NCBI GenBank assembly: GCA_021767985.1
Contig: JAASSH010000050.1
Coordinates: forward strand, 1-8,949
DNA: 8,949 nt
Source: Gammaproteobacteria bacterium
Lineage (GTDB): Bacteria; Pseudomonadota; Gammaproteobacteria; GCA-001735895
Direction of reading: 5' to 3'
Positions within the stretch are counted from its first letter, which is position 1, and every line of letters starts with the position of its first letter. The notes under the pieces are model-generated. The model saw only the letters and a list, made by a program, of their open reading frames with translations, did not search any database and was not told the DNA's origin. The translations under genes and the position numbers were made by a program. This document shows, one piece after another, positions 6,628 to 8,949 of this stretch.

Positions 6628-8105
6628 CGCGTTATACCGTGGCAGTGCTTGAATTTTTTGCCCGAATTGCAGGGGCAGGGTTCGTTACGGCCTACGGGCC
6701 TGCCACGATAGTTTGGAATCGCGCTGCCCGTGGCTGACTTTTTGGGCGCGGCCTTCGGGGGGCGTTTGTCTTCCAGTCGAACCGTGGCGTTGGGCACCCA
6801 GTCGATGATCAGGTGAATGCGGTCCTGATCGCTGTTATTGTCGACCGCATGCAGCGTGGCGTTGTTGATTTCCCACATCTCGCCTTCACCCAGCACCTTT
6901 TGCTCGCCGCCGATGGTAAACACGACCTGGTCGTTGGTTATGATCGGGATATGGATACGATGGCATTTCAGCAGGCTGTAGAGGCCATCGGTATGCGTAT
7001 CGATGCGGCCGTGGGCAGCGAGTCGGGCAAACAGGGCGCGTACGATAAAGCCGTCATGGTTGAAGTAGTCGGCGATGAAATCGAAGATTGGTTGCAGCTC
7101 TTTCCTGAACTGGCCGTAAAGCTCCTGATAGGTGGGGTTGTAGTGGCGAAAATCCTCGTCGTGGATCAGCAATAGCGCCTGGGTCTGCTTGTGTACCTCG
7201 TAGGTTTGCTCGCGGCCCGAGCCAAACCAGGCGCGTTCCGGAATTTTAGCCAGCTTGCGCTTGATGAACTCGAGATCGACCTCGGGCTTGATCAGTTTGA
7301 AATTGCGCTCTTCGCCTCCCATTTTCTGAAAGCCGTCATTACGGTACCCAATCTGAATCGGCGGAAACTCGAGCACCGCATCATCGGAATCGTCCGTTTC
7401 GAAACGGTAATCGTACCTGTCGATGATCAGCGCATCCCTTTGCGCGATCAGGTCGCGCAACTCGTCGTCCAGGTACTTCGAATAATGACTGTGCCGGGAG
7501 GCGTTGAGTCGCGGCGTGTTATCGAATCTTGCCTGCATCGCGTCGGCTTCATCGACCTCGAGCTCGCGCATGATCGAAACGAAATCCTGCTGCAGGTTTT
7601 CAAAGCGCCCGATATGCAGCGCCGGATTTTCCAGATCGCCGTGCATGCGCTGGAACTGCCAGCTGTAATAGCCGATCTCAGGTGAAGTCATGCTGCGGAT
7701 CGAGTCCTTGGTCAATCCGACACCGGCGTTACCCTCGAGCGATTCTGGCAACAGGTCAATCAGCGCCTGGCGATAATTGCGGCTGCTGGTATCGTCCGAG
7801 CACAGGTTGACGAGGTTTTTGATGGTGGAGCGGTAGTCGGCCTGGAAACCGTCGGAAAGTATGAAAAACAGGGGATTGCCGACGTCCTGACGGGTGTTGA
7901 AGGCATACCACGAAACGTACCAGTCCCAGGGGTTGCGCACCATGCCGACCACCGGCAGCTCGGCGTACTCGGCGGGCAGCATGTGGTAGGGATAGTGGTA
8001 ACCGATGGGCTTCATGCCCGGAACACAGTCCGCGATGATATGGCTCAGCGACTGTCCGCCGGTCTTGTGCATGTGAACAAACACAAACTTGTCGGTAGTA
8101 ATCAT
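6624..8105 (-). CDS. Sulfotransferase / Asp-Asn beta-hydroxylase-like oxygenase / SEC-C fusion
   Basis: This 493-residue protein reads as three modules. Residues 5-235 resemble a PAPS-dependent sulfotransferase: FVHMHKTGGQS (9-19) is the 5'-phosphosulfate loop with K14, and MVRNPWDWYVSWY (55-67) is the 3'-phosphate region with R57 and S65. H37 and H41 are candidate catalytic bases. Residues about 270-436 resemble the aspartyl/asparaginyl beta-hydroxylase family (PF05118), which uses Fe(II) and 2-oxoglutarate. HTD at 371-373 and H419 are the expected iron-ligand region, and R429 in DRIHLIIDW is the likely 2-oxoglutarate contact. HRIHIPIITN and GEMWEINN are typical family strings. After a basic linker (442-470), GRNEPCPCNSGKKFKHCHG (472-490) is a SEC-C zinc motif with ligands C477, C479, C488 and H489. 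No signal peptide or membrane helix is seen, so it is probably cytoplasmic. ATG 8105 has no clear Shine-Dalgarno but begins just before the sulfotransferase core. The substrate is unknown; sequential hydroxylation and sulfation of one target is an inference. Confidence 0.87.
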   Translation of the reverse strand: MITTDKFVFVHMHKTGGQSLSHIIADCVPGMKPIGYHYPYHMLPAEYAELPVVGMVRNPWDWYVSWYAFNTRQDVGNPLFFILSDGFQADYRSTIKNLVNLCSDDTSSRNYRQALIDLLPESLEGNAGVGLTKDSIRSMTSPEIGYYSWQFQRMHGDLENPALHIGRFENLQQDFVSIMRELEVDEADAMQARFDNTPRLNASRHSHYSKYLDDELRDLIAQRDALIIDRYDYRFETDDSDDAVLEFPPIQIGYRNDGFQKMGGEERNFKLIKPEVDLEFIKRKLAKIPERAWFGSGREQTYEVHKQTQALLLIHDEDFRHYNPTYQELYGQFRKELQPIFDFIADYFNHDGFIVRALFARLAAHGRIDTHTDGLYSLLKCHRIHIPIITNDQVVFTIGGEQKVLGEGEMWEINNATLHAVDNNSDQDRIHLIIDWVPNATVRLEDKRPPKAAPKKSATGSAIPNYRGRPVGRNEPCPCNSGKKFKHCHGITR

Positions 8106-8144
8106 GGTTTTCGAAAATTAATGCCTTGATCGGATGCTGGCAGC

Positions 8145-8172
8145 ATTCTACGTCATTCTATCCCGGTAACAA
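8145..8172 (-). promoter_or_regulatory. Putative sigma-70 promoter for the fusion gene
   Basis: Read on the minus strand, TTGTTA (8167-8172, four of six -35 matches) is followed after 16 bases by TAGAAT (8145-8150, five of six -10 matches). Transcription would start near 8138, leaving a leader of about 33 bases to ATG 8105. A second TAGAAT (8155-8160) occurs 10 bases upstream. The 72-base gap lies between the RCK gene and the fusion gene, so the latter probably has its own promoter. Confidence 0.45.
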
Positions 8173-8177
8173 GCCGC

Positions 8178-8949
8178 TTAGGGTGATGTCGCTCGCCGGG
8201 CAAGCCACTGGAATAAATAGCCCCTGGGCTTGTCGACGCCACTGATCAGGTAGTCGAGGGTATAGAGGTTATTCATCGAGGCGGACAACATTCTCTCGCC
8301 GCTTTCAGTGCCGCAAAACAGCAGCTCGTCACCTGGCTGCAGTAATTCGCTATCCGCCGGCAACATGATGCGCTGTCCGCCGCGTTCGATAGATAACGGC
8401 ATGCAGGGCAATGATCCCGCGAGGTTGTGCGGATCGCGCCGGAGCTCGCCCAGCGACAGTGCCTGTCCTTGCTGCAGGTGTACGATCGCCGCCGACGCAT
8501 CCGCCTCGTTCAGGACGACCTGCCACAGGTGCGGCGGATTGTCGCCGATCAGCGATTTGAGCCGGTCGACCGCCTGTTCGCAGATATCCTCGCCCTGTTC
8601 GCGCAGGTATTCGATAAAAATCTGCACCTGCGGCGATATCAGGTGCTTCAGTACCCGCCGTGCCGTGGTCAGGCTGGATTGCAGCACCAGGTTAGCATTG
8701 GCGGCGTCGAAGGCGATCTGGTTCTCATGGCTGTTCTGGCGCACGATGGTGAACGCATCCGGTTTCAAAGCCTCGACGCTCATCAGGATGCTGAGGTTGA
8801 CATGATCGTTATCGGTGCCGGCGACGACACCCGCGGCGTTTTCGATGCCGGCGGCCAGCAGTGAATCCCGGTTGGCATGCTGGTTGATAATGCGCGCGGC
8901 GCCCTCGACATTTTTTGCCTCCGGATCGATGATTACCGGCTTGATGCCG
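8178..8949 (-). CDS. TrkA/RCK-domain potassium channel or transport regulator, 5'-truncated
   Basis: This is the C-terminal 256 residues of a protein with an RCK (regulator of K+ conductance, TrkA-N/TrkA-C) module; the gene runs off the right edge. The first visible residues, IKPVIIDPEAKNVEGA, are the second beta-alpha unit of a Rossmann fold, where an acidic residue binds the nucleotide ribose. They are followed by NRDSLLAAGIENAAG and VVAGTDNDHVNLSIL, a hallmark TrkA-N string. A TrkA-C-like region follows, with LPADSELLQPGDELLFCGTE at about 190-209 of the visible part. The C-terminal tail (LISGVDKPRGYLFQWLARR) is amphipathic and may contact the membrane. The GXGXXG nucleotide loop and any channel helices would lie beyond the window, so ligand-gated potassium channel, soluble Trk subunit and exchanger-linked RCK all remain possible. 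The ATG at 8783 lies inside the Rossmann fold and is not the start. TAA ends the gene 72 bases before the fusion gene. Confidence 0.85.
   Translation of the reverse strand, partial: GIKPVIIDPEAKNVEGAARIINQHANRDSLLAAGIENAAGVVAGTDNDHVNLSILMSVEALKPDAFTIVRQNSHENQIAFDAANANLVLQSSLTTARRVLKHLISPQVQIFIEYLREQGEDICEQAVDRLKSLIGDNPPHLWQVVLNEADASAAIVHLQQGQALSLGELRRDPHNLAGSLPCMPLSIERGGQRIMLPADSELLQPGDELLFCGTESGERMLSASMNNLYTLDYLISGVDKPRGYLFQWLARRATSP

Noticed and set aside
1..8949. CRISPR arrays, insertion sequences, toxin-antitoxin pairs, phage or plasmid genes
   Set aside because: No regularly spaced direct repeats, transposase or integrase motifs, terminal inverted repeats or small two-gene toxin modules were seen on reading both strands.

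Overview
The window looks like a chromosomal segment of a GC-rich proteobacterium. The threonine-catabolism enzymes are close in length and motifs to the Escherichia coli proteins, which favours a gammaproteobacterium. No rRNA, tRNA, CRISPR array, insertion sequence or phage gene was found. Taxonomy is an inference from gene style and recalled family sequences, not from a search.

Left part (1-3292, plus strand): the 3' part of a major-facilitator transporter, then kbl and tdh. Kbl and Tdh are separated by 12 bases and form the two-step threonine-to-glycine pathway (threonine to 2-amino-3-ketobutyrate to glycine plus acetyl-CoA). Both keep all the catalytic and metal-binding residues checked.

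Middle part (3335-4797, minus strand): a small resistance-type module of an ArsR/SmtB-family repressor with a vicinal cysteine pair, followed by an ArsP-like (PF03773-type) permease with an FCSCG membrane motif and a CC-x3-C loop motif. Two related 20-base imperfect palindromes (16 of 20 identical), one upstream of each gene, are good candidates for the repressor's own operators.

Next (4855-6627): an MmgE/PrpD-family protein (minus) and a Rid-family protein (plus) diverge from a 78-base region that contains a TTCGAA-centred palindrome. The Rid protein keeps the substrate-binding Arg but lacks the usual Tyr.

Right part (6624-8949, minus strand): a 493-residue protein that reads as three joined modules: an N-terminal PAPS-type sulfotransferase, an aspartyl/asparaginyl beta-hydroxylase-like 2-oxoglutarate oxygenase, and a C-terminal SEC-C zinc motif. 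This is the most unusual item here. It ends tail to tail with the Rid gene, the two stop codons sharing one CTAG. Upstream of it lies the 3' part of a TrkA/RCK-type potassium-channel regulatory protein, cut by the window edge.
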